The notes under the pieces were generated by a model. That model saw nothing but the letters and a program-made list of their open reading frames with translations, made no database searches and was not told the DNA's origin. A stretch of DNA of 64,000 nucleotides from Streptomyces pseudovenezuelae (GTDB taxonomy: Bacteria; Actinomycetota; Actinomycetes; Streptomycetales; Streptomycetaceae). The DNA lies in assembly GCF_001513955.1 (NCBI RefSeq), contig NZ_KQ948147.1, forward strand, positions 568,532-632,531, in the 5' to 3' direction. Numbering within the stretch: position 1 is the first letter of the stretch; each line of letters begins with the position of its first letter. Shown here piece by piece: positions 8,511-17,293 of the stretch. The position numbers were made by a program, and so were the translations under genes.

Positions 8511-9158
8511 TCACGGCAGCAGCCGCCGTTCCTTGGCCACGGCCACCGCGCCCGCCCGGGTCTCGACGCCCAACTTGCCGTAGATGCGTCCCAGGTGGGT
8601 CTTGACCGTCGCCTCGCTGATGAACAGGGCCCGGGCGATCTCCCGGTTGCCGAGGCCGCGGGCGAGTTGCGCGAGGATCTCGTGCTCGCGGGCGGACAGG
8701 GCGGGGCGCGGGCTGCGCAGCCGGTTCAGCAGTCGGTCGGCCACCGGGGCGGACAGCGCGCCGCGGCCCGACGCCGCGTCCCGGATGGCCGAGAACAGCT
8801 CCTCGGGCTGTTCCGCCTTGAGGAGATACCCGATGGCACCCGCCTCGATGGCACGGGTGATGTCGGCGTCGGTGTCGAACATGGTGAGCACCAGCACCCG
8901 AGGACCCCGCTCGCCCCGCGCGGTCAGCTGCCGGGTGGCGGTCACCCCGTCCATGCCACCGTCGAGCTGCAGATCCATCAGTACGACGTCCGGGTTCAGA
9001 TGGGCCGCCATGGCCAGCGCCTCCTCCCCGGTCGCCGCCTCCCCGACCACGTCGATGCCGTCCGCGCTGGACAGCAGGGCGCGCAGCCCGGCGCGTACGA
9101 CGGCATGGTCGTCGCAGAGCAGGAGCCGGACGGGGGAGGAGGGCGGCAACATGCTCAC
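8511..9158 (-). CDS. NarL/LuxR-type response regulator
   Basis: The protein has an N-terminal receiver domain (LLLCDDHAVVRAGLRALL) with phospho-acceptor Asp62 in VVLMDLQLDG. A C-terminal LuxR helix-turn-helix follows (LSAREHEILAQLARGLGNREIARALFISEATVK, given here as two joined blocks around residues 150-185). At 215 aa it is the usual length. The GTG at 9158 overlaps the kinase stop as GTGA and has AAGGAG eight bases upstream; an ATG six bases later is possible. It is the output partner of the adjacent kinase and controls unknown promoters. No target is evident in the window. Confidence 0.93.
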   Translation of the reverse strand: MSMLPPSSPVRLLLCDDHAVVRAGLRALLSSADGIDVVGEAATGEEALAMAAHLNPDVVLMDLQLDGGMDGVTATRQLTARGERGPRVLVLTMFDTDADITRAIEAGAIGYLLKAEQPEELFSAIRDAASGRGALSAPVADRLLNRLRSPRPALSAREHEILAQLARGLGNREIARALFISEATVKTHLGRIYGKLGVETRAGAVAVAKERRLLP

Positions 9159-10357
9159 AGGGCGGGCTCCTTGACGACGAGCGGGACGGCGGCCGACACC
9201 ACGGTGCCCTCTCCCGGGGTGGACTCCACGGTGAGCGTGCCGCCCACCTGGCGGGCCCGGATCCGCATGGCGGGAAGCCCGTGCCCACGCGTGGACGACG
9301 GGACGGCCCGCGGCGCGGGCTGCTCGAACCCCCGGCCGTTGTCGGCGATGTCCAGCGAGACCTGGTCGTCCAGCCAGGTCAGCGTGAGCGCGGCCCGAGT
9401 CGCCGCCGCGTGCTCCCGGACGTTGGCCAGCGCGCCCTGGGCGATCCGCAGCAGCGCCGCCGCGACCCGCTCCGGCAGCGGTCCCTGTTCCCCGTCGAGC
9501 CTGAACTCCACGGTCAGCCCGGGGCCGCCCGCCCGCCGGGCGAGTTCGCCGAGGGCCTTGGCGAGGGAACGCTCCGCGAGGTCGGCCGGGGCCAGGTCGT
9601 GCACGAAGCGCCGGGCCTCGGCGAGGCCGCGCGAGGCGATCTCGGCCGCCGCCCGCACATGATCGCGGGCCGCGCCCCGGTCGGTCGACCACACCCGCTC
9701 GGCGGCCTGGAGCAGCATCCGCTGGCTGGACAACTCCTGGGCGAGGGTGTCGTGGATCTCCGCGGACAGCCGCTGCCGCTCGGCCAGGACACCCGCCCGC
9801 CGCTCGGTGGCGGCGAGTTCGTGGCGGGTGCGCACCAGGTCCTCGATCAGCACGCGCTGCCGGGCGCCCTGCCGCTGCAGATGCACCAGTACGGCGGTGG
9901 CGACCGCGGCGACGGCCGGCGGGGCCACGACCATGTTCGGGTTGAGCGGCCCCTCCGCGACCCGTATCTCCGAGAGCACGACCAGCGCGGTGAGCACGGC
10001 CGCCGCCGGCACCGCGATCCTCGGCGGCAGCGCGTGCAGGCCCGCGAACAACAGGGGCATCACACACCAGGTGGCACTCGGCGCGAGCACGAGCAGGACG
10101 ACCCAGACCGCGGTGACCGAGCCCAGCCAGACCAGATGGCGCCGGGTGGGCGGCAGTCCCGGGCGGGGCGGCGGGGCCAGCAGAAGCCCGAGGACGTGGA
10201 GCAGACAGAAGCAGGCGAACAGCGCCACCACCCAGCCGGTGCGCGACCCGCCCTGGTCGCGGCTCAGGAAGCGGGCGAACGACGAGCCGAGCAGCAGGAA
10301 GAACGCGCCGTGCACGATCGCGCCCAGCCAGCGCTCGTCCGGATCGGTGTGGTTCAT
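9155..10357 (-). CDS. NarL-family sensor histidine kinase (HisKA_3)
   Basis: The first 155 residues or so contain about five hydrophobic segments with almost no extracellular loops, so the sensor is an integral membrane domain. The dimerisation/phosphotransfer region follows, with His202 in SAEIHDTLAQ. The ATPase domain ends with ADNGRGFE and RGHGLPAMR motifs. At 400 aa it matches the membrane-embedded class of actinomycete two-component kinases. It is the first gene of the pair and is translationally coupled to the response regulator by GTGA. Such kinases often sense membrane or cell-wall stress, but the signal here is unknown. Confidence 0.92.
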   Translation of the reverse strand: MNHTDPDERWLGAIVHGAFFLLLGSSFARFLSRDQGGSRTGWVVALFACFCLLHVLGLLLAPPPRPGLPPTRRHLVWLGSVTAVWVVLLVLAPSATWCVMPLLFAGLHALPPRIAVPAAAVLTALVVLSEIRVAEGPLNPNMVVAPPAVAAVATAVLVHLQRQGARQRVLIEDLVRTRHELAATERRAGVLAERQRLSAEIHDTLAQELSSQRMLLQAAERVWSTDRGAARDHVRAAAEIASRGLAEARRFVHDLAPADLAERSLAKALGELARRAGGPGLTVEFRLDGEQGPLPERVAAALLRIAQGALANVREHAAATRAALTLTWLDDQVSLDIADNGRGFEQPAPRAVPSSTRGHGLPAMRIRARQVGGTLTVESTPGEGTVVSAAVPLVVKEPAL

Positions 10358-10516
10358 GCTCCGTGTCTAACGTGCCGGACGCGCCACCGCATCAACCGAT
10401 CGGCTGACCCGGCGCTCGCCCGAACCTCCCCGGGACGCGAGCCCGTTGGCGGAGCCGGAGCCCAGGCCGCCGCGTCGAGGCTTGGCAGCAGAGCGAAGAC
10501 CTCCGAAAGGCCTCCG

Positions 10517-11302
10517 ATGCCCGCCAAGAACCTCACCGCCAACCGCGCCGCCCTGGGCCACCGCGTCGGCTACGCCCTGCGCCACCCCGACCGTGTGCCC
10601 CGCCATGTGGTCCGCGCCGCCCGCGACCTGTGGCTGCGCCGCCGCCACCCGGACCACATCTCCTACTACCGCGCCGTGATGCGCTCCGACACCCGCACCG
10701 ACCCGGACCTGGCCGTCGGCAGCCGCAACCGCGAGCGCTGGCTGGCGCTCGGCGCGATGCAGTTCGACTACCTTCTCGGCCACGGCCTGCGCCCCGGGCA
10801 CCGCATGCTGGAGATCGGCTGCGGCAACCTGCGCGGCGGCTGGCGCTTCATCCGCCACCTGGAGCCGGGCAACTACCACGGGATCGACATCTCGCCCGAC
10901 ATCCTCCTCGCCGCACAGGACACGATCGTCGAGATGTCCCTCCAGAAGCGGCTGCCGAGCCTCACCCCGGTGCGCGACCTGACCCTGCGCTTCCTGCCAG
11001 ACGCCCACTTCGACGTCGTCCACGCGCACAGCGTCTTCTCGCACTCGCCGCTGCCGGTGATCGAGGAGTGCCTGGCCCACGTCGGCCGGGTCCTCGCCCC
11101 GGGAGGCTGGTTCGACTTCACCTTCGACCGCACCGAGGGCGAGGAACACCATGTGCTGCGGGAGGACTTCTACTACCGCGTCGAGACGCTCGTGGACCTG
11201 GCCGGCAAGCACGGGCTGCGTGCCCGTTTCATGGACGACTGGGAGGAACTCCCGCACGGCCAGTCCAAGATCCGGGTGACGCACGGGGAGGCGAGCGGGT
11301 GA
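10517..11302 (+). CDS. Class I SAM-dependent methyltransferase
   Basis: The 261-aa protein has the glycine-rich SAM motif HRMLEIGCGNLRGGWRFI at about residues 96-113 and the acidic motif YHGIDIS after it. These are followed by a post-motif DVVHAHSVFSHSP. A basic N-terminal region (KNLTANRAALGHRVGYALRH) may be a membrane- or nucleic-acid-facing helix. ATG 10517 has GAAAGG seven bases upstream. Related proteins methylate sugars or small molecules in surface-glycan loci, but the acceptor cannot be read here. It diverges from the two-component system across a 159-base gap. Confidence 0.8.
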   Translation: MPAKNLTANRAALGHRVGYALRHPDRVPRHVVRAARDLWLRRRHPDHISYYRAVMRSDTRTDPDLAVGSRNRERWLALGAMQFDYLLGHGLRPGHRMLEIGCGNLRGGWRFIRHLEPGNYHGIDISPDILLAAQDTIVEMSLQKRLPSLTPVRDLTLRFLPDAHFDVVHAHSVFSHSPLPVIEECLAHVGRVLAPGGWFDFTFDRTEGEEHHVLREDFYYRVETLVDLAGKHGLRARFMDDWEELPHGQSKIRVTHGEASG

Positions 11303-11354
11303 GCCCGGGGGAAATTGCCTACCGTCCGGGCCGGTGAGGGCACAGACTCGTCCC

Positions 11355-11975
11355 ATGGCTGACATGGGGGAGTTCCGGGACGCGGTCACGGCGTGGGCGG
11401 CCGGAGGCCCCGGCGACCGGGCCCGCGAACTGGCCGCACAAGTGTCCGTCCGGACGGTGGTCCTGCTGGAAGGTCCGAGCGACGTGGCGGCCGTCGACGC
11501 GCTGGCCGCGAGCCGGGGCCGCGACCTGGCGGCCGAGGGACTCTGCGTCCTGGCGATGGGCGGCGCGATGAGCGTGGGTCGCTACGCGGGCCTGCTCGGC
11601 CCGTCCGGCCTGGGCCTGCGCCTGACGGGACTGTGCGACGAGCGGGAGCAGCCCTTCTACGCCCGAGGCTGGGAGCGGGCCGGCGCGGCGCCGGACGGCT
11701 ACTTCGTCTGCGCGGCGGACCTGGAGGACGAACTCATCCGCGCGCTCGGTGTGCCACGCGTGCAGGAGCTCGTGCGCGAGGAGGGCGACCTGCGGCCCCT
11801 GCGGACCTTCCTGTCCCAGCCCGCCCAGCGAGGCCGCACCGCCCACCAGCAGCTGCGGCGCTTCCTCGGCACGAAGAAGGGGCGCAAGATCCACTACGGC
11901 CGCGTCCTCGTCGAGGCGCTCGCCCCGGACCGGGTGCCCGCCCCGCTCGACGATCTGTTCGCCGCGCTCTCCTGA
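11355..11975 (+). CDS. Stand-alone TOPRIM-domain protein (OLD-nuclease-like)
   Basis: The sequence VVLLEGPSDVAAVDALA at about residues 35-51 is the TOPRIM motif with its catalytic Glu. A later LTGLCDEREQ supplies the acidic DxE-like site. The rest is an alpha/beta region with a basic C-terminus. There is no ATPase domain, unlike full OLD nucleases, so it is a solitary TOPRIM of about 206 aa. Function may be nucleotidyl transfer or hydrolysis on nucleic acid. The start is uncertain: GTG at 11334 would add seven residues and lies eight bases after a TACCGT box, while ATG 11355 has only a weak ribosome site. Nearest neighbours give no functional hint. Confidence 0.65.
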   Translation: MADMGEFRDAVTAWAAGGPGDRARELAAQVSVRTVVLLEGPSDVAAVDALAASRGRDLAAEGLCVLAMGGAMSVGRYAGLLGPSGLGLRLTGLCDEREQPFYARGWERAGAAPDGYFVCAADLEDELIRALGVPRVQELVREEGDLRPLRTFLSQPAQRGRTAHQQLRRFLGTKKGRKIHYGRVLVEALAPDRVPAPLDDLFAALS

Positions 11976-12079
11976 GTCACGCGCGTGGACGAACGGTGTG
12001 CGTGGCGTGTTCACCGATATCACCGCCCGGGGTCTTGTTAGGACAATCGCCGGGCATCTAGGGTCGTCCCCGGGAGAGC

Positions 12080-12087
12080 AAGCGCTT
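12080..12087. promoter_or_regulatory. Candidate operator upstream of the sugar operon
   Basis: AAGCGCTT is an 8-bp palindrome with a central GC inside GCAAGCGCTTTCC, close to LacI/GalR-type operators. It lies 47 bases before the first gene of the sugar operon. No regulator gene is adjacent, so a distant LacI protein would be needed. Confidence 0.4.
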
Positions 12088-12133
12088 TCCCCGCACGTCA
12101 GCGTCCCCTTGCCGGACGTCCCAGGAGGACCGT

Positions 12134-13246
12134 ATGCCCCGTCCAGCCCGCCGCCGCGTCGCCGTGGTCGGCACCGGCGCCATCGTCAGCGGCAGCCATC
12201 TGTCCGCGCTCAGGGCCCACGCCGAGCGCACGGAACTGGTCGCCGCCGTCGACGTGGACCAGGGCAGACTCGACGCCTTCCGCGAGCTCGCGGGCGGCGA
12301 GATCGCCGGGTACACCTCGATGGCCGCGATGCTGGACGCCGTACGCCCCGACCTGGTCCTCATCGGCACCCCGCCGTCGCTGCACCGGGAGCAGACGGTG
12401 GCCGCCCTCAAGGCGGGCGCCTGGGTGCTGTGCGAGAAGCCGCTGACCCTGTCGCTCGCCGAGTACGACGAGATCGCCGCGGCCGAGGAGGCGTCCGGCG
12501 CCTACGCCTCCGTGGTCTTCCAGCACCGCTACGGCTCCGGCGCCGTCCACGCGCGCGAGCTCATCGCCGGCGGCGAGCTGGGCGCCCCCCGGGTCGCGCA
12601 CTGCCAGACCACCTGGCACCGCGACGCCGCCTACTACGCCGTACCGTGGCGCGGGACCTGGGCCAGTGAGGGCGGCGGCCCGACCATGGGCCACGGCATC
12701 CACCAGTACGACCTCCTGCTGCTCCTGCTCGGCCCGTGGACGGAGATCCGCGCCATGGCCGCCCGGCTGGTCCACGACACCGAGAGCGAGGACGTCTCCA
12801 CGGCCCTCGTCCGGTTCGAGAACGGTGCCCTCGCCACCGTCGTCAACAGCGTGCTGTCCCCCGACGAGGTGAGCCGCATCCGCATCGACTGCGCCGACGC
12901 GACGGTCGAACTCACCCATCTGTACGGGCACCGCAACGAGGACTGGACCTACACGCCGGCCCCCCACGTGGCCACCGACCGCGTCGACGCCTGGCGCACC
13001 CCCGCCGCGGACGTGCCCAGTTCGCACTCGGCCCAGCTCGGCGCGCTCCTCGACGCGTACGACAACGGTGTCAGGCCTCCCGGCAGCGGCGCCGACGCGC
13101 GGGCCACCCTCGAGTTCGCCGCCGCGCTCTACAAGTCCGCGTTCACCGGGCAGCCCGTGCACGCGGGCGAGATCGCGCCGGGCGACCCCTTCTACCCGGC
13201 CATGCACGGAGACCACCCCCACTGGGCCCCCAAGGAGCGCGCATGA
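12134..13246 (+). CDS. Gfo/Idh/MocA-family oxidoreductase
   Basis: The N-terminal Rossmann fold starts RRVAVVGTGAIVSGSHL, and the family motif CEKPL places the catalytic-domain lysine at Lys102. The C-terminal alpha/beta domain contains GGGPTMGHGIHQYDLLL. The 370-aa length is normal. Such enzymes use NAD(P) to oxidise or epimerise sugars and cyclitols. AGGAGG precedes the ATG by about six bases. It is the first gene of an operon with a PmoA-like protein, a cupin and a sugar ABC importer, so the substrate is probably a sugar taken up by that importer. The substrate is not identifiable from the sequence. Confidence 0.9.
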   Translation: MPRPARRRVAVVGTGAIVSGSHLSALRAHAERTELVAAVDVDQGRLDAFRELAGGEIAGYTSMAAMLDAVRPDLVLIGTPPSLHREQTVAALKAGAWVLCEKPLTLSLAEYDEIAAAEEASGAYASVVFQHRYGSGAVHARELIAGGELGAPRVAHCQTTWHRDAAYYAVPWRGTWASEGGGPTMGHGIHQYDLLLLLLGPWTEIRAMAARLVHDTESEDVSTALVRFENGALATVVNSVLSPDEVSRIRIDCADATVELTHLYGHRNEDWTYTPAPHVATDRVDAWRTPAADVPSSHSAQLGALLDAYDNGVRPPGSGADARATLEFAAALYKSAFTGQPVHAGEIAPGDPFYPAMHGDHPHWAPKERA

Positions 13247-14169
13247 GCATCCGCGTCAGCCACGTCCACGGCGAGCACATCGCCGTCGAGGCGGCGAACG
13301 GCACGGAGATCCTCCGCTACGTCTACCGACCCGACCCCGAGGCCTTCGAGGCCCAGAAGCCCTACGCCCACCCGGTGCGCACCCTCGGCGGCCGCACGGT
13401 GACCGGCTACCGTCCCAACGACCACCGCTGGCACAAGGGCCTGCAGATGACGGCGAGCCATCTGTCCGGGCAGAACTTCTGGGGCGGCAACTGCTATGTG
13501 CACGGCCGGGGTTACCTGCCCCTGCCGGAGCGCGTCGGCTCAATGCGGCACGACGGATTCACCGCGTTCACCGTCTCCGAGGCCCGCCTCGACGTCACCG
13601 AGGCGCTGACCTGGGTGGAGAACGGCGGCGCGGAGTGGGCCCGAGAGGAGCGGGGTCTGGCCGTCCACTCGGTCGACGAGGCCGCCGGCTCCTGGGCGCT
13701 CGACTGGTCGATCCGGCTCACCAATCTGCGTGCCGAGCCCCTCGCCTTCGGTTCCCCCACCACCGCGGGCCGTGACATGGCCGGTTACACCGGGCTCCAG
13801 TGGCGCGGCCCCCGCGACTTCACCGGCGGGACCGTCTTCGCCCCGGACACCGACGGCGACGCCGACAAGCTCATGGGCAGCCAGAGCCCCTGGCTCGCCT
13901 TCACCACCGAGCACGACGACGTGGACGCCCACTCCACGCTCGTCTTCGCGCACGCCCCCGAGAACCTCGACGCGGGCACCGCGATCCACGAGTCGCACTG
14001 GTTCGTGCGTTCCCAGCCCTTCCCGACGGTCGCGTTCTCCTGGGCGTTCTTCGAGGAGTTCGAGCTGCCGCCGGGGGAGTCCTTCGAGTACCGCTACCGG
14101 CTGGTCGTCGCCGACGGCGCGTGGGACTCCGAACGGGTGGGTGAGCACCTGAAGGGGCTGGCGTGGTGA
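13243..14169 (+). CDS. PmoA-like family protein (PF14100/DUF6807)
   Basis: This 308-aa protein has features of the family named for methane-oxygenase PmoA but common in sugar loci. These include TGYRPNDHRWHKGLQMTAS near residue 50 and the His/Asp-rich GRDMAGYTGLQWRG. There are no membrane segments and no real link with methane oxidation. In actinomycetes these genes regularly follow a Gfo/Idh oxidoreductase, as here with a 4-base ATGA overlap, which suggests a carbohydrate-modifying or binding role. The beta-rich composition suggests a galactose-mutarotase-like sandwich. Catalytic function is unknown. Confidence 0.75.
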   Translation: MSIRVSHVHGEHIAVEAANGTEILRYVYRPDPEAFEAQKPYAHPVRTLGGRTVTGYRPNDHRWHKGLQMTASHLSGQNFWGGNCYVHGRGYLPLPERVGSMRHDGFTAFTVSEARLDVTEALTWVENGGAEWAREERGLAVHSVDEAAGSWALDWSIRLTNLRAEPLAFGSPTTAGRDMAGYTGLQWRGPRDFTGGTVFAPDTDGDADKLMGSQSPWLAFTTEHDDVDAHSTLVFAHAPENLDAGTAIHESHWFVRSQPFPTVAFSWAFFEEFELPPGESFEYRYRLVVADGAWDSERVGEHLKGLAW

Positions 14170-15002
14170 GCGGCGGCCAGGGTCAGGGCGAACCGGAACG
14201 GAAAGTTGCCGTCGGCGGGTCCGCGCTGCCGCAGCCGCTGCCCGGCGCTGTCGGGAGGCCCGCGTTGCCGCACCCGCTGCCCGGGGCCGTCGGGCTCTCC
14301 CACCTCAGCGCCTACGACTGGGAGGCCGCCGACGGCGTGTGCGGCGGCAGCCCGCACCTGCACCTGGTGTGCACCGAGGCGTACGTCGTCACCGGCGGCC
14401 GGGGCGCCGTCCAGACCCTGAGCCCGGACGGCTGCCGCGAGATCCCCCTGGAGCCCGGCGCGATCGCCTGGTTCACCCCGGGCACCGTGCACCGCATGGT
14501 CCAGGGCGGCGACCTGCGCATCACCGTGCTGATGCAGAACAGCGGCCTGCCCGAGGCCGGGGACGCCGTCTTCACCTTCCCGCCGGAGGTGCTCGCCGAC
14601 CCCGACCGGTACGCCGCCGCGGCCCAGCTGCCGCCCGGCACCGGGCCGGAGACGGCCGCCGCCGCCCGGCGCCGCAGGGACCTCGCCGTCGAGGGCTACC
14701 TCGTGCTGCGCGAGGCCCTGGCCGCCGGCGACACCGGCCCGTACCTGGAGTTCCAGCGGGCCGCGGCCCGCCTGGTGCGGGACAAGGTGCCCCACTGGCG
14801 CGAGCTGTGGCAGGCCGGGGCACTGGCCACCGCCGAGCGCACCGGCGCCCAGCTCGACGCGCTGGCGTCCGGCGCGCCCGCGTATCTGGACGAGGCGACC
14901 GCGTACGAGGCCGAGCCGACCCGGCTGGGCGGCTTCGGGATGTGTGGCAGACGCGACGAGTACAACCTGCCGGGCACGACACTGCCGTACGGCGGCGAGT
15001 AA
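14166..15002 (+). CDS. Cupin-domain protein
   Basis: A cupin barrel occupies roughly residues 58-125. Metal-ligand candidates lie in SPHLHLVCTEAYVVTGGRG, and the second motif includes PGTVHRM. The C-terminal half is helical and of unknown role. The N-terminus holds a near-perfect tandem duplication of 13 residues (ALPQPLPGAVGRP then ALPHPLPGAVGLS), encoded at about 14223-14300. The start is one of two adjacent GTG codons (14163 or 14166); 14166 overlaps the preceding stop as GTGA. In context it probably isomerises, binds or senses the sugar handled by the operon. Confidence 0.75.
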   Translation: MSGGQGQGEPERKVAVGGSALPQPLPGAVGRPALPHPLPGAVGLSHLSAYDWEAADGVCGGSPHLHLVCTEAYVVTGGRGAVQTLSPDGCREIPLEPGAIAWFTPGTVHRMVQGGDLRITVLMQNSGLPEAGDAVFTFPPEVLADPDRYAAAAQLPPGTGPETAAAARRRRDLAVEGYLVLREALAAGDTGPYLEFQRAAARLVRDKVPHWRELWQAGALATAERTGAQLDALASGAPAYLDEATAYEAEPTRLGGFGMCGRRDEYNLPGTTLPYGGE

Positions 15003-15074
15003 AACCGTTCGCCCAGGGGGGGAGTTCCGAGGGGGGCCGTAGAAAGTCCGAGGAAGGGATGAGGTGACCTCGGC

Positions 15075-16358
15075 ATGCCCGGACACAGGACAAAGGGGTT
15101 CTGCGCTTCGGCCGTCGCACTCGCGCTCTGCGCGCTGGCGGCCGGTTGCGGGGGATCCGGGGAATCGGTCGGCGGCGGCAAGGCCGTGCTGCGCTACACG
15201 TGGTGGGGCAACCCCGACCGCGCGGAGCGCACCGAGAAGACCGTCGCCCTGTTCGAGAAACAGCACCCCGACATATCCGTGCAGACGTCGTTCTCGGGAT
15301 ACGACGCCTACAAGCAGAAGCTCGCCGTCCAGGCCTCGGGCGGCGACGCACCCGACGTGATGCAGCTGGACTACCGCCAGATCGACCAGTACGCCTCGGG
15401 CGGGGTCCTGCTCGACCTGGCGAAGCAGAAGACCGTGCTGCGCACCGCCGGGATCGACTCCGGGCTGCTCGCCACCGGCCGCGTGGACGGCGTCCAGTAC
15501 GCGATCCCGCAGGGCCGGGGCACCGAGACCGTCGTCTACGACGTCAAGACCTGGAAGGACTCCGGAGTACCGCTCCCGCGCGCGGGTTGGACCTGGTCCC
15601 AATGGGCCTCCTCCGTGCGGGAGTTGGCCGACAAGACCGGGAAACCGGGCGCCACCGACCCCGGCCAGAGCGAGGACGCCTTCGAGGTCTGGCTGCGCGG
15701 CCGGGGCAAGGCCCTCTACACGAGGAGCGGCGAACTGGGCTTCACCGCCGACGACCTCGCGCGGTGGTGGACCTTCACCGACGGGTTGCGGCGCGAGGGA
15801 GCCGTCTCGCCGGCCGAGCAGACCACCCAGCTCGACGGCTCCGTGGAGAACACCCCGCTCGGCCGTGGCAAGGCGGTCTCCGACACCAACTGGGACGCCC
15901 CGTCCAGCGGTTATCTCGCGATCGTCCCGACGGGCATCGCGCTGGCCCCCATGCCGTCCGGCTCCGACGGCACACCCGGCCAGTACTTCAAGCCGTCGAT
16001 GTTCCTCGGCGTCTCCGCCCACACCGGCCACGCGAAGGAAGCGGCCCAGCTCGTCGACTTCCTCCTCAACGACCCGGGGGCGGCGAAGATCCTCGGCGTC
16101 ACCCGAGGCATCCCCGTCAACGAGACCATCCGCACGGACACCGCACCCCTGCTGAAGGACTTCGACAAGACGGTCGCCGACTACCAGGCGTCCCTGGAAG
16201 GCAAGTTGAAGGACCCGCCGCAGGCTCCGCCGTCCGGCGACAACGCCCTGCAGACCACCTTCCAGCGCGACTACGACCAGGTGTCCTACGAGCGCATGAC
16301 GCCCCGCGAGGCGGCCGAGAACTACGTCACCGAGGCGAAGGCGGAGCTGAGGTCATGA
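15075..16358 (+). CDS. Sugar ABC transporter substrate-binding lipoprotein
   Basis: A lipoprotein signal peptide ends with the lipobox LAAGC, making Cys25 the lipidated residue. The mature part begins with LRYTWWGNPDRAERT, typical of family 1 extracellular sugar-binding proteins, and continues with DAPDVMQLDYRQIDQYA. The total length of 427 aa is standard. It sits on the outside of the membrane and delivers a mono- or oligosaccharide to the two permeases encoded next. A 72-base gap separates it from the cupin gene, and it overlaps the first permease gene by four bases. The ligand is not predictable from this sequence. Confidence 0.93.
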   Translation: MPGHRTKGFCASAVALALCALAAGCGGSGESVGGGKAVLRYTWWGNPDRAERTEKTVALFEKQHPDISVQTSFSGYDAYKQKLAVQASGGDAPDVMQLDYRQIDQYASGGVLLDLAKQKTVLRTAGIDSGLLATGRVDGVQYAIPQGRGTETVVYDVKTWKDSGVPLPRAGWTWSQWASSVRELADKTGKPGATDPGQSEDAFEVWLRGRGKALYTRSGELGFTADDLARWWTFTDGLRREGAVSPAEQTTQLDGSVENTPLGRGKAVSDTNWDAPSSGYLAIVPTGIALAPMPSGSDGTPGQYFKPSMFLGVSAHTGHAKEAAQLVDFLLNDPGAAKILGVTRGIPVNETIRTDTAPLLKDFDKTVADYQASLEGKLKDPPQAPPSGDNALQTTFQRDYDQVSYERMTPREAAENYVTEAKAELRS

Positions 16359-17293
16359 CCACCACCGCGATCCCGACGGCGCGAGAGCGCGCCGAGGCCA
16401 CCACCCCGAAACGCCGCCCCCAACGCGAACGCGAGGGCGCCGCCTGGGTGTTCCTCTCCCCGTGGGTCCTCGGCGCGAGCGTCCTCACCCTGCTGCCGAT
16501 GGCCGTCTCGCTGTACCTGTCCTTCACCGACTACAACCTCTTCGACCCGCCCCACTGGGTGGGCCTGCGCAACTACACCCAGATGTTCACCGAGGACCCG
16601 CGGTACTGGCGGTCGGTCCTGACGACCGTGACGTACGTCGTCATAGCCGTGCCCCTGCAACTGGCGCTGGCCCTGGTCGTCGCGCTCGCCCTGAAGTCCA
16701 TGAAGCGCGGCAAGGCCTTCTACCGGTCCGCGTTCTACGCCCCCTCGCTGCTCGGCGCGTCCATGTCGATCGCGCTCGTCTGGCGTGCCGTCTTCAACGA
16801 CGGCGGCACCGTGGACAATCTGCTCGGCACCGGCGGCTGGGTCAACCAGCCGGGCTGGTCGCTGCTGGCCGTCGCGCTGCTGACGGTGTGGCAGTTCGGC
16901 GCGCCGATGGTCATCTTCCTGGCGGGTCTGCAGCAGATCCCCGCCGAGCTGTACGAGGCGGCGGCGGTCGACGGTGCCGGCCGGTGGCGGCAGTTCCTGT
17001 CCGTCACCGTGCCCATGCTGTCCCCGGTGCTCTTCTTCAACCTGGTCCTGCAGACGATCCAGGCCTTCCAGGTCTTCACACCGGCGTTCGCGGTGAGCGC
17101 GGGCAAGGGCGGCCCGGCCGACTCCACGCTCGTCTACACCATGTACCTCTACGACCGCGGCTTCGTCGCCTCCCACATGGGTTACGCCTCCGCCATGGCC
17201 TGGGTGCTGCTGCTGGTCATCGGCGTCGTCACGGCGGTGCTGTTCCGCACCTCGCGTTCCTGGGTCTTCTACGCGTCCGAGGGGGACCGATGA
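16355..17293 (+). CDS. Carbohydrate ABC transporter permease, MalF type
   Basis: Six hydrophobic segments follow a charged 30-residue N-terminus, and the ATPase-contact EAA loop reads YEAAAVDGAGRWRQF near residue 215. The protein is 312 aa, normal for the family. It forms the membrane channel with the next gene product. Both ends are joined to neighbours by ATGA overlaps, so it is tightly co-translated with the binding protein and the second permease. No ATPase gene is present in the operon, as is common in Streptomyces, where the shared ATPase MsiK energises many sugar importers. Confidence 0.93.
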   Translation: MTTTAIPTARERAEATTPKRRPQREREGAAWVFLSPWVLGASVLTLLPMAVSLYLSFTDYNLFDPPHWVGLRNYTQMFTEDPRYWRSVLTTVTYVVIAVPLQLALALVVALALKSMKRGKAFYRSAFYAPSLLGASMSIALVWRAVFNDGGTVDNLLGTGGWVNQPGWSLLAVALLTVWQFGAPMVIFLAGLQQIPAELYEAAAVDGAGRWRQFLSVTVPMLSPVLFFNLVLQTIQAFQVFTPAFAVSAGKGGPADSTLVYTMYLYDRGFVASHMGYASAMAWVLLLVIGVVTAVLFRTSRSWVFYASEGDR

